Made by a program: the position numbers and the translations under genes. Below, piece after piece: positions 54,329 to 63,008 of a stretch of DNA of 64,000 nt. Under the pieces are notes generated by a model. That model was not told the DNA's origin. It was given only the letters and a program-made list of their open reading frames with translations, and searched no databases. How positions within the stretch are numbered: position 1 is the stretch's first letter; the number at the start of each line of letters is the position of its first letter. Source of the DNA: an uncultured Parasphingopyxis sp. (GTDB taxonomy: Bacteria; Pseudomonadota; Alphaproteobacteria; Sphingomonadales; Sphingomonadaceae); NCBI GenBank assembly GCA_947259005.1, contig CAMYKP010000006.1:868001-932000 (forward strand), given 5' to 3'.

Positions 54329-55831
54329 TCACAGCGCCCGCTCGATCAGCGCTTTGGTCGAGGGATCCAGCTCCAGCGCATCCTCATCCTCGGCAATGGC
54401 GCGGGCGATATCCTTGCCCAGCTCGACCCCGAACTGGTCGAACGGATTGATGCCAAGCAGCGCTGCATTGACGAAGGTGCGGTGCTCGTAAAAGGCGAGC
54501 AGCGCGCCCAGGCTTGCCGGATCGAGCCGTTCGAGCAGGATCGTGCTGGACGGCCGGTCTCCGGGAAAATGCCTGGCCGGATCGTCGGACGCGCGCCCCG
54601 TCATCAGGGCCGATCCTTGCGCGAAGCAGTTGACCAGCAATTGCTCGTGATGCGCGGGGTCGCGGTGATCATGCGCCTCGGCCACGGCGATGAATTCGGC
54701 GGGAACAAGATGCGTTCCCTGATGCAGCAGCTGGAATACCGCATGCTGCGCATCGGTGCCCACTCCGCCCCAGACAATCGGTGAAGAGGCACGGTTCAGT
54801 GGCTTGCCATCTGCCGTCGCGGCCTTGCCGTTCGATTCCATCTCCAGCTGCTGGAGATAGGACGGAAGCAGCCGCAACCGCTCGTCATAGGCGAACACTG
54901 CCCGCGTCTCGGCCTTGCGCGCCTGCGTATAATAAAGGTCGGCAAAGGCGGCGAGCACGGGCGCGTTCTTTCGCCACTCGGTAAAACGGAAATGCCGGTC
55001 CATCGCCGCCGCGCCCTCGAGGAGCTGCTCAAACGCTTCCCAGCCCAGGGCCAGTGCGATGGGAAAGCCGATCGACGACCAGAGCGAATAGCGGCCGCCC
55101 ACCGTATCGGGGAAAGGCAGCACCCGTGTCTGGTCGATCCCGAAATCGACTGCCGCATCCGGCTGCGCGGTCAGCGCTACCATCTGGCCGAACGGATCGA
55201 CGATCCCGGCATTGCGCATCCATTGCAGCGCGCTTTGCGCATTGAGCATGGTTTCAGCCGTGGTGAAACTCTTCGACGCAATGACGACCAGCGTATATTC
55301 CGGGTCGAACAGGGTGAACGGCCCTTCCAGCGCTGCGCCATCGACATTGGAAACCACCGCGACATCATAGGCCGGGTCTTCCCGCCCCAGGGCGTCGATA
55401 ACGAAATCCGGGCCAAGCGCCGACCCGCCAATGCCCAGATGGAGGATATGGCGGATCTCGCCAAGCGCCCCTGCTTCGATCGCGTCGATCAGCGCGCGCA
55501 TCCTGAGATGCAGCGTGTTGGCAAGCGCCACGCTGTCCGGTGCGCCCTGCCCACGCTGCGCCATATGCTCGGCCGCCCGGCCCTCGCTGGCATTCACCGG
55601 CTCGCCCGCGAACAGCGCATCGCGCTTGCCCGCCAGATCCTGCGCATCGGCAAGGCTTTCAAAAACCTCGATCAGCTCCGCATCGAGATGCGTCTTGGAA
55701 AAATCGAAATAGAGGCCTGCCTCTTCGACGGTCAGTGTATCGAGTCGGTCGGGATCGGCGTCGAAAAGCGCGGTCAGGCGCTGCGGCGCGGCGCTTTCAA
55801 TCGCCTGCCATGAAGTTTCGCTATCAGACAT
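54329..55831 (-). CDS. pgi: Glucose-6-phosphate isomerase
   Basis: 500 residues. The family stretches LHLGIGGSALGPDFVIDALG, VVIASKSFTTAETMLNAQSA and GGRYSLWSSIGFPIALALG are present, and GINPFDQFGVELGKDIA near the C-terminus is the second signature with the catalytic region. It interconverts glucose-6-phosphate and fructose-6-phosphate. In sphingomonads it feeds the Entner-Doudoroff route and sugar nucleotide synthesis. It is single in its own unit between the histidine kinase and gor. Confidence 0.96.
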   Translation of the reverse strand: MSDSETSWQAIESAAPQRLTALFDADPDRLDTLTVEEAGLYFDFSKTHLDAELIEVFESLADAQDLAGKRDALFAGEPVNASEGRAAEHMAQRGQGAPDSVALANTLHLRMRALIDAIEAGALGEIRHILHLGIGGSALGPDFVIDALGREDPAYDVAVVSNVDGAALEGPFTLFDPEYTLVVIASKSFTTAETMLNAQSALQWMRNAGIVDPFGQMVALTAQPDAAVDFGIDQTRVLPFPDTVGGRYSLWSSIGFPIALALGWEAFEQLLEGAAAMDRHFRFTEWRKNAPVLAAFADLYYTQARKAETRAVFAYDERLRLLPSYLQQLEMESNGKAATADGKPLNRASSPIVWGGVGTDAQHAVFQLLHQGTHLVPAEFIAVAEAHDHRDPAHHEQLLVNCFAQGSALMTGRASDDPARHFPGDRPSSTILLERLDPASLGALLAFYEHRTFVNAALLGINPFDQFGVELGKDIARAIAEDEDALELDPSTKALIERAL

Positions 55832-55876
55832 GCTGCCCTTCTGACGTGCAGACAGTGCGGCGGCAAGCGCCTTGCT

Positions 55877-57235
55877 TTACGGATGGCGAAGGGGAAGCGA
55901 AAGCCGCGCCCTGAGCCCCCCGTCCGCCAGGTTTTCCAGCGTCAGTTCCCCGCCATGTTCGCGGACGATGGCACGGGCCAGTGCGAGACCAAGGCCCGAG
56001 CCGCCCTGCTCCCGATTGCGCGACTCTTCGAGACGGGTGAAGGGTTCGAACACCGTTTCGAGCGCCTCGGCGTCGATACCCGGCCCCTTGTCGTCTATCT
56101 CTATCAGCGCCTGATCTGCGTCCTGCCGCACGCGCACCGAAGCTGCGTCGCCATAGCGCACCGCATTGTCGATCAGGTTGCGGATCGCGCGCTTGAGCAG
56201 GTTGGACCGCCCGCGCACAACCAGCCGTTCGCCGTCGTCAAAGGTAACCGGCGCCCCGACATCGCGAAAATCCTCGATAGCGCTCTCGACCAGCGCCGTC
56301 AGATCCAGCTTCTCGCTTTGTGCATTCGGCTTTCCCAGCCGCGCCAGCGACAGGATATCGTCCAGCGTTTCAGTCATGTCCGTAATGGTTTCGACCATCC
56401 GGGCACGCTCAGCCTGATCGGGTACATTCTCGGTATGAATGCGCAACGCAGCCAGCGGTGTGCGCAGGTCATGGCCGATGGCGCCAAGCATGTGATCCTT
56501 CTCGCCCAGCATCGCCGCGATCCGGACCTGCATCGCATTGAAGGCTTCGATCAGGCCCGCGACATCGCGCGGTCCTTCCACGGCGATCGGCTCCGTCCTG
56601 TCGGCATTGCTGAAATCATGTACTGCGTCGGTCAGCGAACGCAGTGGACGCGAGACCCGCCGGACGAACAGAAACAGGACGAGGAGCAGAACGCCGTACA
56701 GAATCACCGTTTGCGCGACTATCGAAACCAGCGCTCCGGCACCGGGCGGGCGTACACGCATCCAGCCGTTCAGCCACTGGTCGTTCTCGAGCTGGATCGA
56801 AATGCGTAAGATCTCGGGAGGTCGGCGGCGATCATCGCGCTGACGAAAATGGGGTATTCTTTCCAGCCGGGACATATCCGCCCGGGCCACATGGATTTCT
56901 CGTACCGGAAATGCTTCGGATTCCAGGCTGCTTGCCAGCCTTTCTTCAAACATGGTGAGGCGCTGCAATCCTTCTGCTTCGACCGCGCTCTCTATATCGA
57001 CCTGTAGCCGACCCCGGCGGCGTCCGCCGCGACGTGCCCGCAATGGCTCGCCCGCCTCGACCCGTTCGGCAGCCGTTACGACACGCGCCACCAGCGGCCC
57101 TGCAGCTTCCGCAAAACGCAGGCGTTCACCGGCCCGAACCAGCATCGCGAAATTGATCGCCTGCGCCACGAACAGGGCGAGTGCCACGACCAGCATAAGC
57201 TGCCCGAACAGGCTTTTGGGCCAGAAGCGCTTCAT
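55877..57235 (-). CDS. Two-component sensor histidine kinase
   Basis: 452 residues from the ATG at 57235, which overlaps the regulator stop (ATGA). Two membrane helices (about LMLVVALALFVAQAINFAM and SIVAQTVILYGVLLLVLFLF) bound an Arg-rich periplasmic region (RARRGGRRRGR). HAMP follows (RRVSRPLRSLTDAVHDFSNA), then the phosphoacceptor His in AIGHDLRTPLAA and the ATPase N, G1 and G2 boxes (NLIDNAVRYG, DKGPGID, GGSGLGLALARAI). It phosphorylates the response regulator upstream. The basic periplasmic segment could sense acidic ligands or metals; that is inference. Confidence 0.95.
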   Translation of the reverse strand: MKRFWPKSLFGQLMLVVALALFVAQAINFAMLVRAGERLRFAEAAGPLVARVVTAAERVEAGEPLRARRGGRRRGRLQVDIESAVEAEGLQRLTMFEERLASSLESEAFPVREIHVARADMSRLERIPHFRQRDDRRRPPEILRISIQLENDQWLNGWMRVRPPGAGALVSIVAQTVILYGVLLLVLFLFVRRVSRPLRSLTDAVHDFSNADRTEPIAVEGPRDVAGLIEAFNAMQVRIAAMLGEKDHMLGAIGHDLRTPLAALRIHTENVPDQAERARMVETITDMTETLDDILSLARLGKPNAQSEKLDLTALVESAIEDFRDVGAPVTFDDGERLVVRGRSNLLKRAIRNLIDNAVRYGDAASVRVRQDADQALIEIDDKGPGIDAEALETVFEPFTRLEESRNREQGGSGLGLALARAIVREHGGELTLENLADGGLRARLSLPLRHP

Positions 57236-57951
57236 AGCTTTTTGACGTCCGACGCCAGGGTATAGCCGCCACCCCACACAGTTTTGATGAGGGTCGGCGT
57301 TTTAGGATCGCTCTCAATTTTGCGGCGCAAACGACTGATCTGATTGTCGATTGCCCGGTCAAGGGCGGCGGCCTCGCGGCCCTGTGTCAGATCGAGAAGC
57401 TGGTCGCGCGACAGGACCTGCTGGGGATGGGTAACCAGCGCTAGCAGCAATTGATACTCCCCCGTCGACAGGGCGACGGACACGCCGGCATGATCGACAA
57501 GCGTACGCTCCCCGGCCTTGAGGACCCAGTCGCCAAAGCTGTAACTTTGCTGGTCGGGCGCGCGCTGGTGCGTACCGCCATTGCCAGCGCGGCGGAGGAT
57601 CACCTTGATCCGGGCCAGCAGCTCGCGCGGCGAAAATGGTTTTACGACATAATCGTCCGCGCCCATTTCAAGCCCGATGATCCGTTCGGTTTCTTCCGAC
57701 TTTGCCGTCAGGAGGATCACCGGGATCTCGCTTGTTTCGCGGATATGGCGCGTCAGGCTGAGCCCGTCTTCGCCCGGCATCATGATGTCGCAGATCACGC
57801 AGTCGATAGCGTAGCCGGCGAGCTGCTGCCGCGCAGCCTTGGCATCCGCAGCCTGGGTAACGCGATAGCCGTTCTTGCCCAGAAACGCGGCAAGCGGATC
57901 ACGGATGCTGCGCTCGTCTTCGACAAGCAGGAGGTGCGGTTGACTGGTCAT
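57232..57951 (-). CDS. OmpR-family response regulator
   Basis: 239 residues. The receiver has the acidic pair in VEDE, Asp55 in VICDIMMPGEDG as phosphorylation site, and Lys in VVKPFSPRELLAR. The C-terminal winged helix (GEYQLLLALVTHPQQVLSRDQLLDLTQGR to VWGGGYTLASD) binds DNA as tandem direct repeats. It overlaps the kinase gene by 4 bases. The EF-hand gene lies 141 bases upstream on the same strand, so the regulator may also control that gene through the direct repeats at 58837-58885. Confidence 0.95.
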   Translation of the reverse strand: MTSQPHLLLVEDERSIRDPLAAFLGKNGYRVTQAADAKAARQQLAGYAIDCVICDIMMPGEDGLSLTRHIRETSEIPVILLTAKSEETERIIGLEMGADDYVVKPFSPRELLARIKVILRRAGNGGTHQRAPDQQSYSFGDWVLKAGERTLVDHAGVSVALSTGEYQLLLALVTHPQQVLSRDQLLDLTQGREAAALDRAIDNQISRLRRKIESDPKTPTLIKTVWGGGYTLASDVKKL

Positions 57952-58034
57952 GATAGCTGCATAGCGCGGCTTGGTGTCCGAAGCGATATGGCGGGCAACC
58001 GGCCAGGGAAGGAACCGGTTACCCGCCAGACGCC

Positions 58035-58070
58035 GCGCGCTCCCCAGATTCAGGAGGGGAAGGAGCGCGC
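58035..58070. terminator. Hairpin between EF-hand gene and response regulator
   Basis: GCGCGCTCC (58035-58043) and GGAGCGCGC (58062-58070) pair perfectly across an 18-base loop, just after the EF-hand stop on the minus strand. No T-run follows, so it may attenuate or stabilise rather than end the transcript. Confidence 0.4.
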
Positions 58071-58092
58071 AGCAGGAGCGTGATGGCGTGGC

Positions 58093-58761
58093 TTATTCGC
58101 CGCGCCGTTCCGCACGATGGGCAGCGCGGGCGGCCTGGCGCTCTTCGCGCGTTACCGTGCCGTCATTGTCCGTATCGGCGCGACTGAAACGCTCGACGGC
58201 GCGGACGCCGAATTCTTCACGCGTAATCCGGCCATCGCCATTGGCATCCGGATTCGGGCGATTGGCCCTGCGTTCGGCGCGATTGGCGCGGCGTTCGGCA
58301 CGCCGGGCTTCACGCTGCTCGCGCATAGCCGTGCGTTCGGCTTCGTCGATCCGGCCGTCGCTATTGCTGTCGGCCCGGTCGAAGCGGGCAATCGCCGGGG
58401 CAAGGGCTTCGTCACGCGTCAGAACGCCGTCGCTATTTGTGTCGAGCCGCGCCATCCGGTCGCCATGGCCGTGACGACCGCCGCGTCGACCTTCGCCACC
58501 ATGCCGACCGCGGCGTTCACCGCGATGGCCGCGACGCTCGGCACGCATCGCCGTCTGCTCGCTGGCATCGATCGCACCGTCGCTATTCGCATCGGCGCGC
58601 GCAAAGCGCTCATCGATTGACGTATTGAGTTCGGCGCGGGTCAGATTGCCGTCGCCATTGGCATCGGCGCGCATATGGCCCGGTTGGGCAACGGCCACGC
58701 CGGCCACGAGAAGCGCTGCTGCGCCTGCACCAATGGCCATCTTCTTTTTCGTTATTTTCAT
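58093..58761 (-). CDS. Exported EF-hand protein with six calcium-binding loops
   Basis: 222 residues from the ATG at 58761; an upstream open extension lacks coding character. A signal peptide ends AGVAVAQ. Six canonical loops begin near residues 33, 57, 107, 131, 172 and 196 (DANGDGNLTRAE, DANSDGAIDASE, DTNSDGVLTRDE and so on), in three pairs separated by Arg/Gly/His-rich linkers (RRGHRGERRGRHGGEGRRGG). It should bind calcium in the periplasm. The adjacent OmpR-type two-component system on the same strand may sense or regulate it. The function beyond calcium binding is unknown. Confidence 0.9.
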   Translation of the reverse strand: MKITKKKMAIGAGAAALLVAGVAVAQPGHMRADANGDGNLTRAELNTSIDERFARADANSDGAIDASEQTAMRAERRGHRGERRGRHGGEGRRGGRHGHGDRMARLDTNSDGVLTRDEALAPAIARFDRADSNSDGRIDEAERTAMREQREARRAERRANRAERRANRPNPDANGDGRITREEFGVRAVERFSRADTDNDGTVTREERQAARAAHRAERRGE

Positions 58762-58836
58762 CGGGATTTTCCTTACTGTAATCGGTCCAATCCGGCGGAC
58801 GGTTCGTCCACCACGCCATGAGGAATAGGCGATGAT

Positions 58837-58885
58837 TGTCGCAGACCTTTGTCGGATCGCCTGAAAAGTGTCGCAAATTGTCGCA
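58837..58885. promoter_or_regulatory. Tandem TGTCGCA half-sites between EF-hand gene and lepB
   Basis: TGTCGCA occurs at 58837, 58869 and 58879, with a variant TGTCGGA at 58850. The last two are exactly 10 bases apart (TGTCGCAAAT-TGTCGCAAAA). Direct repeats with helical-turn spacing are the usual target of OmpR-type regulators, and one is encoded next door. The site can control the EF-hand gene (minus) and/or lepB (plus). Confidence 0.5.
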
Positions 58886-58940
58886 AAACAGGCTTTTGCC
58901 GGGGTTGACCGGGGGCCGCGCCTCGTCGACATCGCCCGCG

Positions 58941-59798
58941 ATGCTCAGGGAATTGGAAGAAAAGACCGGCGACGGATCGCCGCAGCCCTTGCCGGGCGAG
59001 CCCCGGCGGCGAACGGCGTTCGGCTGGCTGAGATTTATCGTCTCGCTGGCAATCCTCGCCGTGCTCGTCCGCAGCCTCGTCATCGCGCCCTTCAACATTC
59101 CGTCGCGCTCGATGACGCCGACCATGCTGGTCGGAGACTATCTGTTCGTCGCGAAATGGCCCTATGGCTATTCGCGGTACAGCTTCCCCTTCACGCCCGA
59201 CTTTATCGAAGGCCGGATCGGAAACGGCAGGCCGGATCGCGGCGATATTGTCGTTTTCCGTTCCCCGGCGGAACCGGCAAGCAGCTATATCAAACGCGTG
59301 ATCGGATTGCCGGGTGACCGGGTCCAGATGATCGCCGGCGAGCTATTGCTGAACGGCGAAGCGGTCGCGCGCGATGCCGTGCCCGATTTCTCCGAACCCG
59401 TCGACGATGCCAGCGGCTGCGCCAGCGAGCCCGGCAGCAACAGCCGGCTGGAAAGCGCCGATGACGGTTCGCTCGTCTGTTACACCCCGCGCTATCGGGA
59501 AACCCTGCCCGGCGGACACAGCTATCTGGTGCTCGATGCGGGCGACAGCACCGCCGACACGACCCGGGAATTCATCGTCCCTGCAGGCCATTATTTCCTG
59601 ATGGGCGACGACCGGGACCGCAGCGCCGACAGCCGCTTTCCGCCCGCGCCCGGCGGCGGGATAGGCTTTGTTCCGGAAGAGAATATCGTCGGCCAGGCCT
59701 TTGTGATCTTCTGGTCGAGGGACGGATCGGCGAGCTGGATCAACCCGATAAGCTGGTTCAGCGCGACCCGCTGGAACCGCATCGGGAGCGGGTTTTGA
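58941..59798 (+). CDS. lepB: Signal peptidase I
   Basis: 285 residues from the ATG at 58941, chosen because it gives the normal N-terminus; the frame is open from 58836. A single membrane helix (FIVSLAILAVLVRSLVIAPF) precedes the catalytic Ser in IPSRSMTPTMLVGDYL and Lys in SSYIKRVIGLPGDRV. MGDDRDRSADSR is the box E signature. It cleaves signal peptides on the periplasmic side of the inner membrane. It is followed by rnc 37 bases later, the common alphaproteobacterial lepB-rnc-era arrangement. Confidence 0.95.
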   Translation: MLRELEEKTGDGSPQPLPGEPRRRTAFGWLRFIVSLAILAVLVRSLVIAPFNIPSRSMTPTMLVGDYLFVAKWPYGYSRYSFPFTPDFIEGRIGNGRPDRGDIVVFRSPAEPASSYIKRVIGLPGDRVQMIAGELLLNGEAVARDAVPDFSEPVDDASGCASEPGSNSRLESADDGSLVCYTPRYRETLPGGHSYLVLDAGDSTADTTREFIVPAGHYFLMGDDRDRSADSRFPPAPGGGIGFVPEENIVGQAFVIFWSRDGSASWINPISWFSATRWNRIGSGF

Positions 59799-59835
59799 TA
59801 GCGCTTCCCGCCTACCCCCGCTAAAGACCCCCGCG

Positions 59836-60507
59836 ATGAACGATAATCCAGAAACCCCGGCATGGCTGGCCGATACGCTCGGCCATACGCCGCACGACCC
59901 GGCGATCTTCGCCCGCGCCCTTACCCATCCGAGCATGGATGAGCCCGATTACCAGAGGCTCGAATTCCTTGGCGACAGGGTGCTCGGCCTGATCGTGTCG
60001 ACCTGGCTCTATGAGCGCCATCTGGACGATCCCGAGGGCCAGCTCAACAGCCGCCTCGCCGCGCTCGTGTCGCGGTCCACCTGCGCCGAAATCGGCCGCG
60101 AGATCGGGGTCGCCGCCCATATCCGCTTCGGCAAGCAGGCGCGCGACGATGGCGGCGCGGACAGCGACAATGTGCTTGGCGATGTCGTCGAAGCGCTGAT
60201 CGGTGCGCTGTATCTCGATGGCAGCTTCGATACCGCCCGATCCTTCGTCTACCGACGCTGGGAAAGCCGGGTCGAAGAAATGGACCGCGCACCGCAGCAT
60301 CCTAAAAGCGCGCTCCAGGAATGGGCCGCCGCCAATCGCTGCAAGCCGCCCGTCTATACGATCGTGGACCGCAGCGGCCCCGCCCATAATCCGCATTTCA
60401 GGATGCGTGTCGAAATCCCCAACCGGGACAGTGCCGAGGCCGAGGGTTCATCGAAACAGGAAGCCGAAAAAGCCGCCGCCAAGGCGCTGCTGGAGAAACT
60501 GAGTTGA
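59836..60507 (+). CDS. rnc: Ribonuclease III
   Basis: 223 residues. The catalytic domain has RLEFLGDRVLGL with the acidic active-site residues and NVLGDVVEALIGALYLDG with the second set. The C-terminal dsRNA-binding domain runs from HPKSALQEWAAANR to SSKQEAEKAAAKALLEKL. It cuts double-stranded RNA, including rRNA precursors. A very long perfect hairpin lies immediately downstream, before era, which could make the rnc-era transcript a substrate of its own product. Confidence 0.96.
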   Translation: MNDNPETPAWLADTLGHTPHDPAIFARALTHPSMDEPDYQRLEFLGDRVLGLIVSTWLYERHLDDPEGQLNSRLAALVSRSTCAEIGREIGVAAHIRFGKQARDDGGADSDNVLGDVVEALIGALYLDGSFDTARSFVYRRWESRVEEMDRAPQHPKSALQEWAAANRCKPPVYTIVDRSGPAHNPHFRMRVEIPNRDSAEAEGSSKQEAEKAAAKALLEKLS

Positions 60508-60522
60508 GTATGGTTTTTCAGA

Positions 60523-60540
60523 ACGTTGCTCACGCAACGT
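60523..60540. repeat. Small inverted repeat after rnc
   Basis: ACGTTG and CAACGT around CTCACG, 16 bases after the rnc stop and just before the long hairpin. Confidence 0.35.
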
Positions 60541-60544
60541 CGCG

Positions 60545-60621
60545 GCACCGGCCCGCTCCCCCACCCGGCCTCCCACGAGCATACCCTGATTGGGAGGCCG
60601 GGTGGGGGAGCGGGCCGGTGC
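60545..60621. repeat. Perfect 31-base-arm hairpin between rnc and era
   Basis: The left arm 60545-60575 (begins GCACCGGCCCGCTCCCCCAC) is exactly complementary to 60591-60621, with a 15-base loop CGAGCATACCCTGAT. With one mismatch the stem extends to 60541-60625. It is GC-rich and non-coding. It looks like a mobile palindromic intergenic element. It would form a strong dsRNA stem in the rnc-era mRNA. Confidence 0.95.
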
Positions 60622-60688
60622 GGCGATTTCCCGCCAGGGAAATTCTGACAAAAACAATCCGTCTCTCCGACATATCCGGAACACTCTC

Positions 60689-61594
60689 ATGAATGACACA
60701 CCCCCCCAGCATTGCGGCTTTGTTGCCATTGTCGGCGCGCCGAATGCGGGCAAGTCGACGCTGGTCAACGCGCTGGTCGGCCAGAAGGTCGCGATTACCA
60801 GTCCGAAAAAACAGACCACGCGTACGCGCTTGATGGGCATCGCAATCGTGGACCAGACCCAGATCGTGCTGATCGACACGCCCGGCATCTTCGCGCCGCG
60901 CCGCCGGCTCGACCGGGCGATGGTCGCGGCAGCATGGGGCGGCGCGGAAGGCGCCGACCTGATCGCGCTGATTATCGATGCGGAAAAAGGCCTGAAGGGC
61001 GGGATTGAGGCGATGGTGGAAACGCTGCGCAAACGCCCCGAACCCAAACTGCTTATCCTCAACAAGGTCGATGTCGCGAAGAAGGATGAGCTGCTCCGCC
61101 TTGCCGCCGGCCTGAACGCCCTGCTCGAGCCCGAAGACACGTTCTTCATCTCGGCCACGACCGGCGACGGCGTCGCTGAGCTGAAAGCCGCGCTGGTGGA
61201 AGCCATGCCCGAAGGCGCCTGGCATTTCCCCGAAGACCAGGTCAGCGACGCCAGCCAGCGCCTGCTTGCCGCCGAAGTGACGCGCGAACAGCTGTACCAT
61301 CAGCTGCGCAACGAACTTCCTTATGCCAGCGCCGTGGACACCGAGAGCTATACCGAGCGCAAGGACGGCTCGGTCGAAATCCGGCAGCAGATCCTCGTCG
61401 CCCGCCCGACGCAGAAAGCCATCGTCCTCGGCAAGGGCGGCACCCGCATCAAGGAAATCGGATCGGCGGCGCGCGCCGAGCTATCCGAGCTGTTGGGCAA
61501 GAAGGTTCATCTGTTCCTGCACGTGAAAGTGAAGCCCGACTGGGAAGAGGATCAGACGCTGTACCGCGATATCGGGCTGGATTGGGTGGAATAG
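60689..61594 (+). CDS. era: GTPase Era
   Basis: 301 residues from the ATG at 60689; the upstream open frame crosses the hairpin and is not coding. G1 GAPNAGKST, G3 DTPGI and G4 NKVD are present. The C-terminal KH domain (RPTQKAIVLGKGGTRIKEIG) binds the 3' end of 16S rRNA. It is an essential 30S assembly factor. It normally follows rnc; here the two are separated by 181 bases holding the hairpin. Its stop lies one base from the stop of the convergent mntP. Confidence 0.97.
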   Translation: MNDTPPQHCGFVAIVGAPNAGKSTLVNALVGQKVAITSPKKQTTRTRLMGIAIVDQTQIVLIDTPGIFAPRRRLDRAMVAAAWGGAEGADLIALIIDAEKGLKGGIEAMVETLRKRPEPKLLILNKVDVAKKDELLRLAAGLNALLEPEDTFFISATTGDGVAELKAALVEAMPEGAWHFPEDQVSDASQRLLAAEVTREQLYHQLRNELPYASAVDTESYTERKDGSVEIRQQILVARPTQKAIVLGKGGTRIKEIGSAARAELSELLGKKVHLFLHVKVKPDWEEDQTLYRDIGLDWVE

Positions 61595-61595
61595 C

Positions 61596-62138
61596 CTAGG
61601 CACTCAAATGCTCGACGAGAATTTTCACGCCGAGCGCGATCAGCACAAGCCCGCCGAATATCTCCGCCCTGCCCTCGAACCGCCTGCCGACATGATGGGC
61701 ACCGAGCGCGCCTGCGAAGCACAGCAGCGCCGTCACCGCACCGATAATCGCGCAGGCCAAACCGACAGGAACGGCGAGCAGCGGCAGGGTGATACCCGCT
61801 GCGGCCGCATCGATGCTCGTCGCAATGGCAGCGGCGAACAGGTGCCAGCCGGAAAGCTCGGGATCGGCCTCGGTATCCTCACGCGAGGCGCGGAGCATGT
61901 TGAGACCGAGCGCCGAGAGCAGCAGGAAGGCAACCCAATGGTCGACGCTCTCGATCCAGCCCGCAAAGGCCGTGCCGAGGCCCCAGCCGACCAGCGGCAT
62001 CAGTGCCTGCGCCGCGCCGAAAGCAAGCGCGAGTTTCAAGGCTTCGGCAACCCCCATCCGCCCGGCCGCGCCCTGGGCGAGCGACACCGCCAGCGCGTCC
62101 ATGGCAAGCGCCAGGGCAAGGCCGACCAGGCTAAGCAT
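61596..62138 (-). CDS. mntP: Manganese efflux pump MntP
   Basis: 180 residues from the ATG at 62138. Six hydrophobic helices are arranged as two repeats, with the conserved Asp motifs LALAMDALAVSLAQG and AAAIATSIDAAAAGITLP. This is the MntP (YebN) pattern. It exports manganese across the inner membrane. It lies 5 bases after the sirtuin gene stop in the same direction, suggesting co-transcription. No mntP riboswitch could be placed since the upstream DNA is coding. Confidence 0.92.
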   Translation of the reverse strand: MLSLVGLALALAMDALAVSLAQGAAGRMGVAEALKLALAFGAAQALMPLVGWGLGTAFAGWIESVDHWVAFLLLSALGLNMLRASREDTEADPELSGWHLFAAAIATSIDAAAAGITLPLLAVPVGLACAIIGAVTALLCFAGALGAHHVGRRFEGRAEIFGGLVLIALGVKILVEHLSA

Positions 62139-62143
62139 CGCGC

Positions 62144-62845
62144 TTAGCCCAGCACCTCGTCGACCCAGGCCGGCACCAGTTCTCCTGCCCGTCCCATCCT
62201 GCTTTCGTTGAAGAAGATACTGCCCTCGCTCGGGTCGAGATTGAGTTCCAGGGTCTGCGCACCGGCGTAGCGTGCGCTCTGCACCAAGCCGGCGGCCGGA
62301 TAGACGGCACCCGACGTCCCGATCGACACGAACAGATCGCATGTGGCTATCGCGGCGTCGATCTCGTCCATCCGGTACGGCATCTCCCCGAACCAGACGA
62401 TATCCGGGCGGACATGGCCGCTCGCCCCGCAAGCCGGGCACGGCGGGTGCCCCGCCATCTCTCCCTCGAAAACATGGCGATCGCCGCAGGCAAGGCACCA
62501 GCCGGATTTCAGTTCGCCATGCATGTGCAACAACCGCTTCGCGCCGCCACGCTCGTGCAGGTCATCGACATTCTGCGTGACGATGAGCAGCCTGCCCTTC
62601 CATTCGGCATCCAGCCGCCCGAGCGCGATATGGGCCGGGTTGGGCTCGACCGTCGCCAGCTTCGCGCGGCGCTGATCATAGAAATCAAGGACGAGATCGG
62701 GATCGCGCGCGAAAGCTTCGGGCGTTGCCACATCCTCGACCCGCTGCCCCTCCCACAGGCCGTCGGGCCCGCGAAAAGTCGGCACGCCGCTTTCGGCGGA
62801 AATGCCTGCGCCCGTCAGGACGACGATATCGCGGATATCCTCCAT
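62144..62845 (-). CDS. NAD-dependent protein deacylase (sirtuin, CobB-like)
   Basis: 233 residues. VLTGAGISAESGVPTFRG is the NAD pocket, TQNVDDLHERGG follows, then HMHGEL with the catalytic His and CLACG/CPACG as zinc ligands. VWFGEMPY and SIGTSGAVYPAAG complete the signature. It removes acetyl or other acyl groups from lysines using NAD; acetyl-CoA synthetase is a classic target and an acs gene is in this window. It is paired with mntP downstream. Confidence 0.95.
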   Translation of the reverse strand: MEDIRDIVVLTGAGISAESGVPTFRGPDGLWEGQRVEDVATPEAFARDPDLVLDFYDQRRAKLATVEPNPAHIALGRLDAEWKGRLLIVTQNVDDLHERGGAKRLLHMHGELKSGWCLACGDRHVFEGEMAGHPPCPACGASGHVRPDIVWFGEMPYRMDEIDAAIATCDLFVSIGTSGAVYPAAGLVQSARYAGAQTLELNLDPSEGSIFFNESRMGRAGELVPAWVDEVLG

Positions 62846-63008
62846 CGGTCCCTAGATACGGCTCTTCCGAAAATGGGCAAGGGAGTCTGTCATGGCGTGC
62901 CGCTTTCTGTCATGACTTTCGGGCAACGCATTGCGCTTCCTAAGTTGATGCCGACAAAGGTTCGGCCTTAAGAGACGTGACGACAACGAGGTTTTGAGAA
63001 GAGAGACG

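Noticed and set aside
60504-60692. 62-codon frame between rnc and era
   Set aside because: Most of it is the translated long hairpin; no coding character.
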